A DNA stretch of 35,760 nucleotides from SAR86 cluster bacterium (lineage in GTDB: Bacteria; Pseudomonadota; Gammaproteobacteria; Magnimaribacterales; D2472), in contig QOPE01000004.1 of assembly GCA_003331565.1 (NCBI GenBank), positions 1-35,760 of the forward strand, read 5' to 3'. Shown here piece by piece: positions 15,313 to 24,727 of the stretch. The notes beneath the pieces are model-generated. The model was not told the origin of the DNA. It saw nothing but the letters and a program-made list of their open reading frames with translations, and did no database searches. Position numbers and translations under genes: made by a program. Positions within the stretch are counted from its first letter, which is position 1; each line of letters opens with the position of its first letter.

Positions 15313-16278
15313 ATGAGTACTAATAAATTTATCAATTCAGCAAAAAAAACTATTGGAATACAAGCAGATTCGATTGCATCTCTAAGCAATCAAATTGACA
15401 AATCTTTTGCAGAAATTGCTAAAAAAGTATCTCTCATTAAAGGAAAGCTAATTGTTATGGGTGTCGGCAAGTCAGGACATGTAGGCCAGAAAGTTTCTGC
15501 AACATTAGCAAGCACTGGAACACCCTCTTTTTTTATTCATCCAACTGAAGCAGCTCATGGTGACCTTGGAATGATCGCAAAAGATGATGCGGTCTTAATC
15601 TTTTCAAATTCAGGTGAAACAAAAGAAGTTACTGCAATTTTGCCTGCCTTAAAGAGAATGACTGCAGATATCTTTTCTATTACTGGTAATGCTAATTCCT
15701 CAATTGCAAAAGCATCTTCAGTGCACTTAAAAGTTCAAGTTGAAAAAGAAGCTTGTCCACATGATCTTGCACCCACAAGTTCAACCACTGCATCAATGGT
15801 AATTGGGGATGCATTGGCAATTTCTTTAATTGAAGAAAAGAACTTTTCTAGCGAAGATTTTGCAAAATCACATCCCGCAGGCGAATTGGGCAAAAAATTA
15901 ACGACGTATGTAGGTGATCTTGCCATTAGCGGAAATAAAGTTCCATGCGTCGAAATTGACGCAAGTATTAAAGATACAATTATTGAAATTACCTCTAAAA
16001 AGCTTGGCATGGCTCTTGTTGTTAATAATGAAGAAGTTGTTGGTATATTTACTGACGGAGATCTAAGAAGAGCATTAAATCAAGAAATTGCAATTGAGAA
16101 TAATTCTGTATCAAGTGTTATGACAAAAAAATTTAAAAGCATTTCTGAAAATGATCTAGCCATAGACGCCGCAACCATTATGGAGAAGAACAAAATTTTT
16201 ACACTTAATGTCCTTAATCAAAAAAAACAACCCTCAGTCATAACAATGCATCAGCTTCTTGAATTTGGCATTATATGA
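15313..16278 (+). CDS. kdsD: D-arabinose-5-phosphate isomerase KdsD
   Basis: Interconverts ribulose-5-P and arabinose-5-P, the first step to KDO for lipopolysaccharide. It has 321 residues: a SIS sugar-isomerase domain (about 40-175) with VMGVGKSGHVGQKVSATLASTGT, HPTEAAHGDLGMI (H82 fits the catalytic-site histidine) and FSNSGETKEV, then two CBS domains (about 205-320) with GIFTDGDLRRAL and the ending SVITMHQLLEFGII. The SHPAGELGKKL linker is typical. It starts a plus-strand operon (kdsD-lptA-lptB-rpoN-mgtE) and overlaps lptA by 4 bases. The normally intervening kdsC and lptC are missing. Confidence 0.96.
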   Translation: MSTNKFINSAKKTIGIQADSIASLSNQIDKSFAEIAKKVSLIKGKLIVMGVGKSGHVGQKVSATLASTGTPSFFIHPTEAAHGDLGMIAKDDAVLIFSNSGETKEVTAILPALKRMTADIFSITGNANSSIAKASSVHLKVQVEKEACPHDLAPTSSTTASMVIGDALAISLIEEKNFSSEDFAKSHPAGELGKKLTTYVGDLAISGNKVPCVEIDASIKDTIIEITSKKLGMALVVNNEEVVGIFTDGDLRRALNQEIAIENNSVSSVMTKKFKSISENDLAIDAATIMEKNKIFTLNVLNQKKQPSVITMHQLLEFGII

Positions 16279-16673
16279 AATCTATTTTCAATCTTTTTTG
16301 TCTAACAATAGTAATTCTAGCAAGTCATTATGCTAGTGCTAATCAAAATGAATTTAAAATAAATGCTGAAATTATTGACTATGATCCAAGCAAGAAAATA
16401 ATATCACTTGATGGAGCGATATCCATGACCTCTGATGATTTTCAAATATCTGGAACAACTGCAACGATTTCCATGAATGATGAAGTAATTTCCATTGAGG
16501 GAAATCCCGCAAAAATAAATCTTCAGAATCCTGAAAAGATTTTTGGAGAAGCAAAACAAATTAAATATACCCCGGCAAAAGAAATATCATTAGTGGGTGA
16601 GGCAGTTCTTAGGACTAAAGATGGAGAGCTTAAATCAAAAAAAATACTCTACCAACTTGGAGTGTCTAATTGA
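16275..16673 (+). CDS. lptA: LPS transport periplasmic protein LptA
   Basis: A 132-residue OstA-like protein, shorter than E. coli LptA (185). It has a cleavable signal (MKSIFNLFCLTIVILASHYASA) and then about 110 residues of beta-jellyroll repeats: INAEIIDYDPSKKIISLDG, FQISGTTATISMNDEVISIEG, FGEAKQIKYTPAKEISLVGEA, LRTKDGELKSKKILYQL. LptA bridges LptC in the inner membrane and LptD in the outer membrane. The shortened length fits roughly the core fold without extra C-terminal extension. Its TGA shares a base with the ATG of lptB (TGATG). LptC also belongs to this fold, but the clean signal peptide without retained anchor and the position before lptB favour LptA. Confidence 0.88.
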   Translation: MKSIFNLFCLTIVILASHYASANQNEFKINAEIIDYDPSKKIISLDGAISMTSDDFQISGTTATISMNDEVISIEGNPAKINLQNPEKIFGEAKQIKYTPAKEISLVGEAVLRTKDGELKSKKILYQLGVSN

Positions 16674-17389
16674 TGGAAAGTATTCTCATGTCATGCGAAA
16701 AAATTTCTATCAAAGTAGTTGAAAAATTAATAATTCAAAACATATCTCTAGCAGTTAATAAGAATCAGATAGTTGGTTTATTGGGTCCAAATGGCGCAGG
16801 AAAAACATCTACTTTTTATGCCATAGCAGGCATTGTGAAAATAAACAGTGGAAAAATCATTTTTCAAGAAAATGAAATTCATAACCTTCCAATACATAAG
16901 CGTGCCAATCACGGGCTAGCATACCTTCCACAAGAACCTTCTTTGTTTAGCGACCTTTCAGTGATAGAAAACCTTAATGGTATTAGCGAGCTATCAAAGC
17001 AACCAAATCTAATGACAGTGGATGAGATTATTCATACGTTCAATCTAAAAAAGATTATTAATAAAAAAGGTAGAGAGCTATCTGGGGGACAAAGAAGAAA
17101 AACAGAAATTGCTAGAACTCTTATTGGAAATCCAAAACTTCTATTGCTAGATGAGCCCTTCTCCGGTATTGATCCAATAGCTGTTGACGAAATTAAAGAT
17201 TTACTTTCATATATCAAAACTATAGGTATTTCAATCCTGATTACAGATCATAATGTTAGAGAAACACTAAAAATATGCGATAAATCTTATCTTATGGCTG
17301 ATGGATCAATATTTTTAGCAGGCACTAAAGAAGAAATTGTTAGTAATTCTATAGCTAAGGAGAAGTACTTAGGTTCTTCTTTTGAATAA
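16673..17389 (+). CDS. lptB: LPS export ABC transporter ATP-binding protein LptB
   Basis: The ATPase of the LptB2FG extractor (about 238 residues, usual 241). The Walker A is GPNGAGKT (38-45), the Q-loop region YLPQEPSLFSDLSV, the signature LSGGQRRKTEIAR, Walker B LLLLDEPFSGIDPIAV and the H-loop LITDHNVRETL. The 'RR' after LSGGQ and the 'PFAGVDPI'-like segment are typical of LptB compared with other ABC proteins. I use the ATG at 16673, which overlaps the lptA stop as TGATG; a TTG one codon earlier or an ATG at 16688 are possible. The partners lptF and lptG are not in this window, which is normal since they lie elsewhere. Confidence 0.96.
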   Translation: MESILMSCEKISIKVVEKLIIQNISLAVNKNQIVGLLGPNGAGKTSTFYAIAGIVKINSGKIIFQENEIHNLPIHKRANHGLAYLPQEPSLFSDLSVIENLNGISELSKQPNLMTVDEIIHTFNLKKIINKKGRELSGGQRRKTEIARTLIGNPKLLLLDEPFSGIDPIAVDEIKDLLSYIKTIGISILITDHNVRETLKICDKSYLMADGSIFLAGTKEEIVSNSIAKEKYLGSSFE

Positions 17390-17392
17390 CTC

Positions 17393-18667
17393 ATGTCGAT
17401 CAAGTTAGTAAAAACTTTCAATCAGAGCCAAATTCTGGCGATGACACCATCCCTTCGAAAATCAATTGAATTGCTTCAACTGTCAAAATTTGAATTGCTT
17501 GAAGAAATAAAACATCATCAAGATGAAAATCCATTTATTAAAAATATCAATGAAAAGGAAGAATTTTTTGAATTAGATTATGAAAACTTTTCAGAAGAAA
17601 TTAATTTACAAGAACATCTGCTCAAGCAAATTTTTGATCTTTCATTAGAAAAAGAAGATGAAGAAATCTGTCAAACATTAATATATTCATTAGATGAAAA
17701 TGGTTTGTTGATCGATGAGCTTGAGGAACTAGAAGATATTTTAGAATTCAAGTATTCACAAACGAAAATTTTGGAGAATTTAATTAACGTTGTTCAAAAG
17801 CTTAATCCCCTGGGTGTTGGAGCTAGAGATTTTAAAGAAATGATTAAAATACAAGTTGATAAAAAAGTCTCTGATATTGAAGTGAAAGAAATTGCAGATG
17901 CAATTCTAGTTAGGTCAGAAAACTTTAATTACCAGGACTTGGAAAATGAATTAGCTAAGAATTTTGATAAAAAAAAGATAAGGGACGCAATTAATTTTAT
18001 AAAAAAATGTGATTTAAGTCCTGGAATGAATTTTTCAAAAAATGAATTTATACGCCCTGATATTGTGGTTAGTAATGCTAATAATAGATTAGAGATTAAA
18101 TTAATTGAAAATGATCTGCCAAGCCTGGGATTTGATCTTGAGCTATATGAGACATTTAAAAAAGAAAAATCATTATCACAAAAGATTAAAGATAAGGTTC
18201 ATGAAGCTAAATGGTTCATAAAGGCAGTTGAAACTAGGAATAAAAATGTATCTAAAATAGGTACCCTAATTTGCGAAAAACAAATTAAATTTTTAACAAA
18301 AACTTCAATAGATCTAGAGCCTCTTTCTGGAAAGGAAATTGCAAAGGAGCTTAAGCTTTCTACTTCGACAGTATCAAGAATTATTAGGGCAAAATATATC
18401 CAATATGATGATGGCCTCCTTCCCATGAAATCACTTTTAGCTCCATCCGTTTCTAAATCTAAAAAAATTACGTCACGAAACTTAATAAGAGAAATTGACT
18501 TATTAATCAAATCTTCTCAAAAAAGATTAAGTGATCAAATGATTACAAACTTACTCAACAAAAAAGGATATGGATTGGCACGAAGAACTATTAATAAATA
18601 TAGACAAAAATCTATTCGTCTCGAGGTGAGCTCATCTAAGATTAAGACTTTAAATGAAAGAAACTAA
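17393..18667 (+). CDS. rpoN: RNA polymerase sigma-54 factor RpoN
   Basis: The alternative sigma factor recognising -24/-12 promoters and needing an AAA+ activator. It has 424 residues, shorter than the 477 of E. coli. Region I is present (FNQSQILAMTPSLRKSIELLQLS), as is the core-binding domain with LNPLGVGARDFKEM. The HTH segment is LSTSTVSRIIRAKYIQYDDG, and the RpoN box reads ARRTINKYRQ against the consensus ARRTVAKYRE. The linker after region I is short and acidic (about 45-70). Synteny after lptB is classical. The usual downstream genes hpf, ptsN and rapZ are missing; mgtE follows with a 14-base overlap. No convincing -24/-12 site was seen in the window. Confidence 0.96.
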   Translation: MSIKLVKTFNQSQILAMTPSLRKSIELLQLSKFELLEEIKHHQDENPFIKNINEKEEFFELDYENFSEEINLQEHLLKQIFDLSLEKEDEEICQTLIYSLDENGLLIDELEELEDILEFKYSQTKILENLINVVQKLNPLGVGARDFKEMIKIQVDKKVSDIEVKEIADAILVRSENFNYQDLENELAKNFDKKKIRDAINFIKKCDLSPGMNFSKNEFIRPDIVVSNANNRLEIKLIENDLPSLGFDLELYETFKKEKSLSQKIKDKVHEAKWFIKAVETRNKNVSKIGTLICEKQIKFLTKTSIDLEPLSGKEIAKELKLSTSTVSRIIRAKYIQYDDGLLPMKSLLAPSVSKSKKITSRNLIREIDLLIKSSQKRLSDQMITNLLNKKGYGLARRTINKYRQKSIRLEVSSSKIKTLNERN

Positions 18668-20012
18668 TTCGTCATCAGAACTACCAACAGAGCTTATTAG
18701 TGCCTTAGATAAAACTGATAAGTCTTTTTCAATAAATCAGATTAAGCTTCAGCTTGATGCAATGAATCCATCTGAGATAGCGCATGCGATAGAGTCATCA
18801 CCTCCATATCAGAGAAAATTAATATGGTCACTTCTTGATCATGATGAGGAAGGAGAAATACTTACCGAGCTCCATGATGAGATTCAACAGGAGCTTCTTT
18901 TAAAAATTAATTCAGATGATCTGATTGAGATAATCTCAAATTTAGAGCTCGATGATATTGTAGATATTCTTCAGGTATTGCCTCAACCTCAGGTAGATGA
19001 GTTTTTATCAAAAGCATCATCACTTGATAGGGAAAAAATCAAAACGGTTATGGATTATCCTGAGGATTCTGCTGGGGGCTTAATGAATACTGACATTATC
19101 AGTGTAAGACCCAGACACAGCCTCGAGGTTGTAATGAGGTATCTAAGGTCAAAGAAAGCTCTTCCTAAAAATACTGATAAGATTTTTGTTGTTTCAAAAA
19201 ATGATCAGTATCTTGGCGATTTATCTATTTCAAAAATACTTGTTTCTGAGCCAACTTTAAGCGTTAGAGAATTAATGGAAACAAGTGCACTGCCTATAGA
19301 TGCAAACATGAATGATAAAGAGGTTTCAATTTTATTTGAACAAAATGATTTAATCTCTGCGCCAGTTATAGATGAGAATTCTAAGTTAGTTGGAAGAATT
19401 ACTGTAGATGACGTTGTCGATGTAATTCGAGAAGATGCTGATCAAAACTTAATGAGCATTACAGGTATTGCTGAAGATACATTTGCAGCTCCTGCAAGAG
19501 CAGCTAGGTCCAGAGTTGTTTGGCTTTCAATTAATTTAATCACAGCATTTGTTGCTGCCATGACAATTAATCTTTTTGAGAGCACTATTGATAAGTTGGT
19601 TTACCTTGCTGTTCTGATGCCAATTGTTGCTAGCATGGGCGGAGTTGCTGCGATGCAAACCCTTACCATTGTAATTAGGGGTCTTACTCTCCAGCAAATT
19701 AACAAAGCAAATATTAGATGGCTTTTTAAAAGAGAGCTTCTTGTATCAATTATCAATGGAGTAGTTCTTTCTGTTGCAATCGGTGGTATTACCTTCCTTT
19801 GGTTTCAGGAGGTGATGATCTCAATCTTGATATGTGTCGCTATGACTATCAACTTAATTAGCTCTGTAGTAGCTGGGATGGTTGTTCCGATAATACTAAG
19901 AAAATTAAATCAAGATCCTGCAATTGCAGGAAGTGTTGTTGTAACAACGGTAACGGATGTGGTTGGATTTTTTTCCTTTCTAGGCTTAGCAACTATATTT
20001 TTAATTAATTAA
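18654..20012 (+). CDS. mgtE: Magnesium transporter MgtE
   Basis: A Mg2+ channel/transporter of 452 residues (usual about 450). The N-terminal MgtE_N superhelix (about 30-130, with repeated DDIVDILQVLP-type motifs) is followed by MDYPEDSAGGLMNTD, two CBS domains (about 140-260, with LVGRITVDDVVDVIREDADQ) and five membrane helices. The last part carries the pore motifs: MPIVASMGGVAAMQTLTIVIRG, GMVVPIILRKLNQDPAIAGS and TDVVGFFSFLGLA. The cytoplasmic domains act as Mg2+-sensing plug. It is the last gene of the kdsD-lptA-lptB-rpoN run and ends in an 8-base tail-to-tail overlap with the yhdP-like gene. Confidence 0.97.
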   Translation: MKETNSSSELPTELISALDKTDKSFSINQIKLQLDAMNPSEIAHAIESSPPYQRKLIWSLLDHDEEGEILTELHDEIQQELLLKINSDDLIEIISNLELDDIVDILQVLPQPQVDEFLSKASSLDREKIKTVMDYPEDSAGGLMNTDIISVRPRHSLEVVMRYLRSKKALPKNTDKIFVVSKNDQYLGDLSISKILVSEPTLSVRELMETSALPIDANMNDKEVSILFEQNDLISAPVIDENSKLVGRITVDDVVDVIREDADQNLMSITGIAEDTFAAPARAARSRVVWLSINLITAFVAAMTINLFESTIDKLVYLAVLMPIVASMGGVAAMQTLTIVIRGLTLQQINKANIRWLFKRELLVSIINGVVLSVAIGGITFLWFQEVMISILICVAMTINLISSVVAGMVVPIILRKLNQDPAIAGSVVVTTVTDVVGFFSFLGLATIFLIN

Positions 20013-22392
20013 TTCTTTCAAGGACAGGATTGTTGATTGGACCTTTTACATCAAACTGGATTGTTGATGCATTTGTTAAGTCTTCTTGAAAAATTTCATT
20101 AAAAAAAAGAGCTCCGGCTGCTGCTGGAAGTCCTACAAAAATTCCTGCGTACCATGGAAGATTTTCTGTAATGCGTAAACGTACATCTAGACTAAGATCT
20201 AATTCATCAAAGTTGCCCGAATTATCTTTTTGAATCAAGCCTTTCCACATCATCTTTGATGAGTTCGTTTCAATTGTCATCGTTTCATTTAGTCGAACAT
20301 AATTTTTGGCAGCAATAGGATATATCTCTAACCGATCAATCCTTGTTTGAGCATACTCATCTAAACTTAGATCTAAGTTAGCAACCTTTCCAATTATATT
20401 TTTTAAATTAAATACTCCTAAAAGATTGAGAGCTGCTGAATTTGGTACAAAACTATCCCATGTTAAATCCTTTAATAGTAACTTTCCCTCGCCTTCTAAG
20501 CTATTGAGGTTTTTAATGTTTTTGAATTGAAAATTTAAATCAAGATCTGCATAACCTAAGTTAAAGTCATCATTAAAATTTAAAGGATTAAAATTTAAAT
20601 CCTCAATGATGTATTTACCTTTAAAACGATAGAAATCCTCCTTTGAGTCATAGAAAAAATAGTTTGCCTCTGATTTTTCACTGTATGTCTTGATTATGCT
20701 TGATGACAACTGAATGTTGTTTATACCAAGTTTTGTACCAGATTTTTGGATATATGCTGAGAGATCCTCAAAAAATATATTATTAATAGTTGAGTTAGAT
20801 AAGATGATTCTGAGGTTCAAATCATTCATTAAGCCTGATTCAGAATTCAAAGCATTGAAATCATAAATAAAATTTAAGCCATTTATCTCAGCCTTTATAA
20901 AGCTTGTTGAATCATTAAAAACCTTACCAGATATTTGTTCGCCTGTTAGCTGAAGATCAAATAAACCATTTTGAACATTAACCCTACCCTGTTGATTAAG
21001 GTATTTTTGATTAAAAAAATAGAGTTCCTGTATATCAAAATCAATATTTAATTTAGTTTGATTGGAGCTAGGATTTTGTGATGATAAGAAATCGAATAAT
21101 TCATCTGTATTAAATGAATCAAGCTCAGCAATCAGATAATATTGATTTGGTCCTAAATTATTTATTAATTTTGTTTTTGCCTTCCCCAAATGAATCAAGG
21201 CTGAATTCAGATTTAAATTAGGGAGATAAGCATCTAACTTATTGTTGGTAACTTTTAAAGATTGCGTTTTATTTTCGTAAATTATGTCTGTGTCTAAAGG
21301 CACATCTGAATTTTTACGTATGTAGGCAAAAGGTGAATTAAATGAGGTGCCAATAAAATTTGTCTTTGCAAATGCTGTAATTGATTCATTTGAAAAAATT
21401 ATATTAAGGTTAGTTTTTGTTTCTCCATCTAGCTGAAGGAAATCTTGATCAAAATAAAATCTATTTGGATCTAAGTCTATGCTTGTTTTGAGTTGAATAT
21501 TAGGAGTTTGTTTTAACTCATAACCCAATAAATTTGCTTTTACATTTTTTTGATTTTCAAGGTTAAAAAAGATAATTCCTTCAAGGTTTTGTAAATCCTT
21601 GATGGTTAAGCTGGCATTCATTAATCTCAAAGAATGATCAAGAAGGAAAAATGATCTTCCTTTAATATTTGAAACTTCAATTAAATGCTCAAGTTCTTTA
21701 GAGCGAAAGTTGTAAACTCCTGATTCTAGAATACTCATAGATGGAGCTATGGAAAGTTCTCTCAGATCAAAATTAATCAGCTGACTAATAATATTTAATT
21801 CTTTCTTATTTGGTACGTGGCTTGATGAAAAATGTATTTTCCCCGAAGCAATATCAACATTAACCCTAAAATCTCTGCCAGATATCTCATTAAAATTTCC
21901 GGTTATAGCATTTACTAATAATTGACCTTGCCTAAAGTAGATAGCTCCTTTATCTAAACTAACTAAATTAGATAGAAACTGATAATTCAAATGTGAAAAA
22001 TTTAATTTGTCTTTATCAAAATTAAGCTTTTCAGAAAAAAATTCCTGACCACCAATCTTCAAAGAAATTTTATTTAACTGGGCACTAGAAAAAATAATTG
22101 AGCTTAAAATTTCAATCGAGAATGTTATTTCTTCAGCCTTAAATATTCTTTCGTTTGAGTTATTCAAAACGCTTATTTCAGTGAAACTTAGTTTTGGAGT
22201 TAGTGCTGATCCCGTTCTTTTAATTTTTTCATAATTAATATCAAGACTGGTCAGCAAATAGTCATCGATATACTTAAGGCTCGCTTCAGGAAATCTATTT
22301 ATTGATATAAGTATCAATAAGACTAAAATTAATGTAAATCCTGTTGCTATGATTAATGTAGTTAGTCCAATCCTCTTAATTGTTCTAAGCAT
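20005..22392 (-). CDS. yhdP: YhdP-like AsmA-superfamily protein (lipid transport), shortened
   Basis: A large protein of 795 residues with one N-terminal membrane helix (about 10-31, LTTLIIATGFTLILVLLILISI) and a long periplasmic part of repeated beta strands (for example SLKIGGQEFFSEKLNFDKD, GKIHFSSSHVPNKKELN, NLEGEGKLLLKDLTWDS-like segments). The last 100 residues include an AsmA-like NLPWYAGIFVGLPAAAGALFFNEIF region and end VKGPINNPVLERIN, the family's 'V.G....P....' finish. E. coli YhdP has 1266 residues; this one lost roughly a third. The call leans on topology and on position: mreBCD is followed by yhdP in many Gammaproteobacteria, with maf and rng usually between. YhdP, TamB and YdbH are thought to move phospholipids to the outer membrane. 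It overlaps mreD by 8 bases. Confidence 0.75.
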   Translation of the reverse strand: MLRTIKRIGLTTLIIATGFTLILVLLILISINRFPEASLKYIDDYLLTSLDINYEKIKRTGSALTPKLSFTEISVLNNSNERIFKAEEITFSIEILSSIIFSSAQLNKISLKIGGQEFFSEKLNFDKDKLNFSHLNYQFLSNLVSLDKGAIYFRQGQLLVNAITGNFNEISGRDFRVNVDIASGKIHFSSSHVPNKKELNIISQLINFDLRELSIAPSMSILESGVYNFRSKELEHLIEVSNIKGRSFFLLDHSLRLMNASLTIKDLQNLEGIIFFNLENQKNVKANLLGYELKQTPNIQLKTSIDLDPNRFYFDQDFLQLDGETKTNLNIIFSNESITAFAKTNFIGTSFNSPFAYIRKNSDVPLDTDIIYENKTQSLKVTNNKLDAYLPNLNLNSALIHLGKAKTKLINNLGPNQYYLIAELDSFNTDELFDFLSSQNPSSNQTKLNIDFDIQELYFFNQKYLNQQGRVNVQNGLFDLQLTGEQISGKVFNDSTSFIKAEINGLNFIYDFNALNSESGLMNDLNLRIILSNSTINNIFFEDLSAYIQKSGTKLGINNIQLSSSIIKTYSEKSEANYFFYDSKEDFYRFKGKYIIEDLNFNPLNFNDDFNLGYADLDLNFQFKNIKNLNSLEGEGKLLLKDLTWDSFVPNSAALNLLGVFNLKNIIGKVANLDLSLDEYAQTRIDRLEIYPIAAKNYVRLNETMTIETNSSKMMWKGLIQKDNSGNFDELDLSLDVRLRITENLPWYAGIFVGLPAAAGALFFNEIFQEDLTNASTIQFDVKGPINNPVLERIN

Positions 22393-22861
22393 AAAAAAAC
22401 TTCTGTCTAAACCTTCTCATTCCAAAATAAACTGGGAACCACAGGATCATGCTTGTAATCCAATAAATAAAAATATCTAAATAGGAGTAATGCAATGGGT
22501 GATGAAAAAGGTAAAACAGCGCTGAGATAAACGCCGCAGATGTTCCGAAAAATATTGATAATTGTAAATATGAAAAAAGACGAAAGGTATAAGCATAAGC
22601 ATGAATAATTAGTGAGAATAGACAGTAAAGTGAAATATGAAATCCTATGGCTGAATTCGAAAGAAAATCTACAAAGAATCCAATCAAAATCGATTGATTG
22701 ACCCTTATTTTCTCTGGTGCAGCAAAGACCCAGTAACTAAATATCAAATATGAGAAGTTAGTATCAAAAAAAACACTGCCAAGCTTAAATGATAATAATG
22801 AATCCAGAATAATTGCAAAAATGATGCTTGAGTAAACTATTATTATTTCTCTTGTGCTCAT
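22385..22861 (-). CDS. mreD: Rod-shape protein MreD
   Basis: A 158-residue inner membrane protein with about five hydrophobic helices (residues 5-27, 35-50, 58-80, 90-115, 125-150). FFVDFLSNSAIGFHISLY matches the conserved 'G...D......G......' region of MreD, and the end (WFPVYFGMRRFRQKFF) is basic. MreD works with MreC and MreB in the elongasome, though its exact task is unclear in the family. It overlaps mreC by 4 bases and the next gene by 8, so the operon is fully coupled. The family is poorly conserved, so position after mreC carries much weight. Confidence 0.9.
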   Translation of the reverse strand: MSTREIIIVYSSIIFAIILDSLLSFKLGSVFFDTNFSYLIFSYWVFAAPEKIRVNQSILIGFFVDFLSNSAIGFHISLYCLFSLIIHAYAYTFRLFSYLQLSIFFGTSAAFISALFYLFHHPLHYSYLDIFIYWITSMILWFPVYFGMRRFRQKFFYA

Positions 22862-23637
22862 GTTGGTTTAAATAAAAATACTTTTTCATCTGTTAATGGA
22901 TTTGCAAAGATTTCAATGGAAATTAAATACTCATTGTCCTCAGCCTGAATAAGACTTATGGCTTTACCAACAGGCATATCTTTATTAAAAATTCCTCCAA
23001 ATCCAGAAGTATGAAATTCTTGTCCAATAATTAATTCCTTATCTAGATCCTTAGATGATTTACAAATAAGCAACCTCTCAAAACCACTACCTTCAGCGTT
23101 ACAGTAAACCTCAACATCTTTATTGTAAATTGGGATTTTGTGATCAATGTCACTCAGTAAAATTAGTTCAAATGAATTAGGATGATCTTCAATGATTTGG
23201 CCAATCAGACCAGTTGAATTAAGAGCAAAGCCTTTTTGATAGGATTTTTCATTTTTTTCTACAAACATTCTGTGATTTGAGCAGCAAAAGTACTGATCAG
23301 TATCAAAATCAATAATCCTATGTGGAGGACTCACATCACTGAGCTTTGAGTTAAATATATCCTGCTGTGCAACAACTGATAAAATACTCAACTGCTCTTT
23401 CAAACTTTTATTTTCATTTATCAATAATTTTTTTTCGCTGAAGTTTATTTGGGCTGATGCAAATGAATTTTTGAGGTTGTTCAAGCCTGATTGCAGAAAG
23501 TTTTTAGAGCTTATTTTTATTCGATCTAATGGATCAAATGTTTGATAAGTAATATCAAGAGAGAATAAAGTTAATCCAAATAAACACGCAACGACATATG
23601 GTAATCTTGAGTTGAATCTGGGCGTCTCGTTCGCCAT
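22858..23637 (-). CDS. mreC: Rod-shape protein MreC
   Basis: A bitopic periplasmic protein (259 residues; E. coli 367). It has an N-terminal membrane helix (about 11-31, LPYVVACLFGLTLFSLDITY), a coiled-coil stretch (about 45-90, with ENKSLKEQLSIL), and two beta domains with NSTGLIGQIIEDHPNSFELILLSDIDHKIPI and a C-terminal end near VGKAISLIQAEDNEYLISIEIFANPL. The conserved 'GLIG.V' and 'D....V' sites are present. MreC connects MreB to PBP2/RodA. The shortness reflects the missing C-terminal tail of larger homologues. It starts 6 bases after mreB. Confidence 0.94.
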   Translation of the reverse strand: MANETPRFNSRLPYVVACLFGLTLFSLDITYQTFDPLDRIKISSKNFLQSGLNNLKNSFASAQINFSEKKLLINENKSLKEQLSILSVVAQQDIFNSKLSDVSPPHRIIDFDTDQYFCCSNHRMFVEKNEKSYQKGFALNSTGLIGQIIEDHPNSFELILLSDIDHKIPIYNKDVEVYCNAEGSGFERLLICKSSKDLDKELIIGQEFHTSGFGGIFNKDMPVGKAISLIQAEDNEYLISIEIFANPLTDEKVFLFKPT

Positions 23638-23643
23638 TTATAA

Positions 23644-24693
23644 CTACTCTGTTGAAAGTAAATCAATATTATATTTATCGATAATTTCAAGCGCCTGACC
23701 ACCACCCCTAGCAACGCAAGTTAAAGGATCTTCAGCAATAATTACAGGTATTCCAGTTGAATTAGATATTAGCTTATCTAAATCTCTTAACATGGCGCCA
23801 CCGCCAGTTAAAACAATGCCTCTCTCTGCTATATCAGCAGCTAACTCGGGAGGAGAAAGCTCAAGTGCATTTCTAATAGCCCTAACCATACCGTAAAGAG
23901 GATCTTTCATGGCTTCGAAAACCTGTTGGCTATTTAAGGTAAAACTTTCAGGTATTCCCTCAGCAAGATTTCTACCGGTGACAGTCATTTCAGTTTTTTC
24001 AGAGTCATCTGTTGCACAACCAACAGTTTTTTTAATTTTTTCAGAAGTTGATTCACCAATAACACATCCATAATTTCTTCTAACCCAGGAGGTGATTGAT
24101 TCATCCATTTTATCTCCACCAATCTTTACAGATTCAGCATAAACGACTCCATTTAGTGAAAGTATTGCTATCTCAGTAGTGCCGCCACCAATATCAACAA
24201 CCATGTTTCCATTGGCTTCTTCAACAGGAAGGCCTGCACCAATTGCGGCAGCCATAGGCTCTTCAATTAATTTGACATCGCGGGCACCTGCTCCAAGGAC
24301 AGATTCTCTGATTGCCCTTCTTTCAACTTGAGTAGATCTACATGGCACACATACTAATACTCTAGGGCTAGGTTTGATAAATCTTTGCTCATGAACTTTA
24401 GCAATAAAGTGTTGAAGCATTTTTTCAGTGACCTGGAAATCAGCTATCACACCATCAGATAAAGGTCTTATTGCATTGATATTGCCTGGGGTTCTACCAA
24501 GCATTTTTTTTGCTTCATGGCCAACTGCAACTACTGTTTTTTGGCCTTTTGACTCTCTAATTGCAACAACACTGGGCTCATTTAAAACGATGCCAACCTC
24601 TTTGGTGTAAATGAGAGTATTTGCTGTACCAAGATCTATTGAAAGATCATTCGAAAACATACCTCTAACTGTTTTAAATAAGTTATATTTCAA
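23644..24693 (-). CDS. mreB: Actin-like rod-shape determinant MreB
   Basis: A cytoplasmic actin homologue (349 residues, usual 347) that guides cell-wall elongation. Phosphate loop [53 protein letters not shown], the second phosphate region [16 protein letters not shown] and the [15 protein letters not shown] adenosine site are all present. I support the TTG start at 24691-24693: it lies 7 bases after an AAGGGG ribosome-binding sequence, and it adds the N-terminal amphipathic [10 protein letters not shown] that parallels E. coli MLKKFRG and anchors the filament to the membrane. An ATG at codon 12 would lose this. It is the first gene of mreB-mreC-mreD and is divergent from gatC. Confidence 0.98.
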   Translation of the reverse strand: MKYNLFKTVRGMFSNDLSIDLGTANTLIYTKEVGIVLNEPSVVAIRESKGQKTVVAVGHEAKKMLGRTPGNINAIRPLSDGVIADFQVTEKMLQHFIAKVHEQRFIKPSPRVLVCVPCRSTQVERRAIRESVLGAGARDVKLIEEPMAAAIGAGLPVEEANGNMVVDIGGGTTEIAILSLNGVVYAESVKIGGDKMDESITSWVRRNYGCVIGESTSEKIKKTVGCATDDSEKTEMTVTGRNLAEGIPESFTLNSQQVFEAMKDPLYGMVRAIRNALELSPPELAADIAERGIVLTGGGAMLRDLDKLISNSTGIPVIIAEDPLTCVARGGGQALEIIDKYNIDLLSTE

Positions 24694-24727
24694 TTCCGGT
24701 CCCCTTCATGTAAATAATGATACAAAT

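Noticed and set aside
16670-16672. TTG as start of lptB
   Set aside because: The ATG at 16673, overlapping the lptA stop as TGATG, is a better coupled start and adds no unusual residues.
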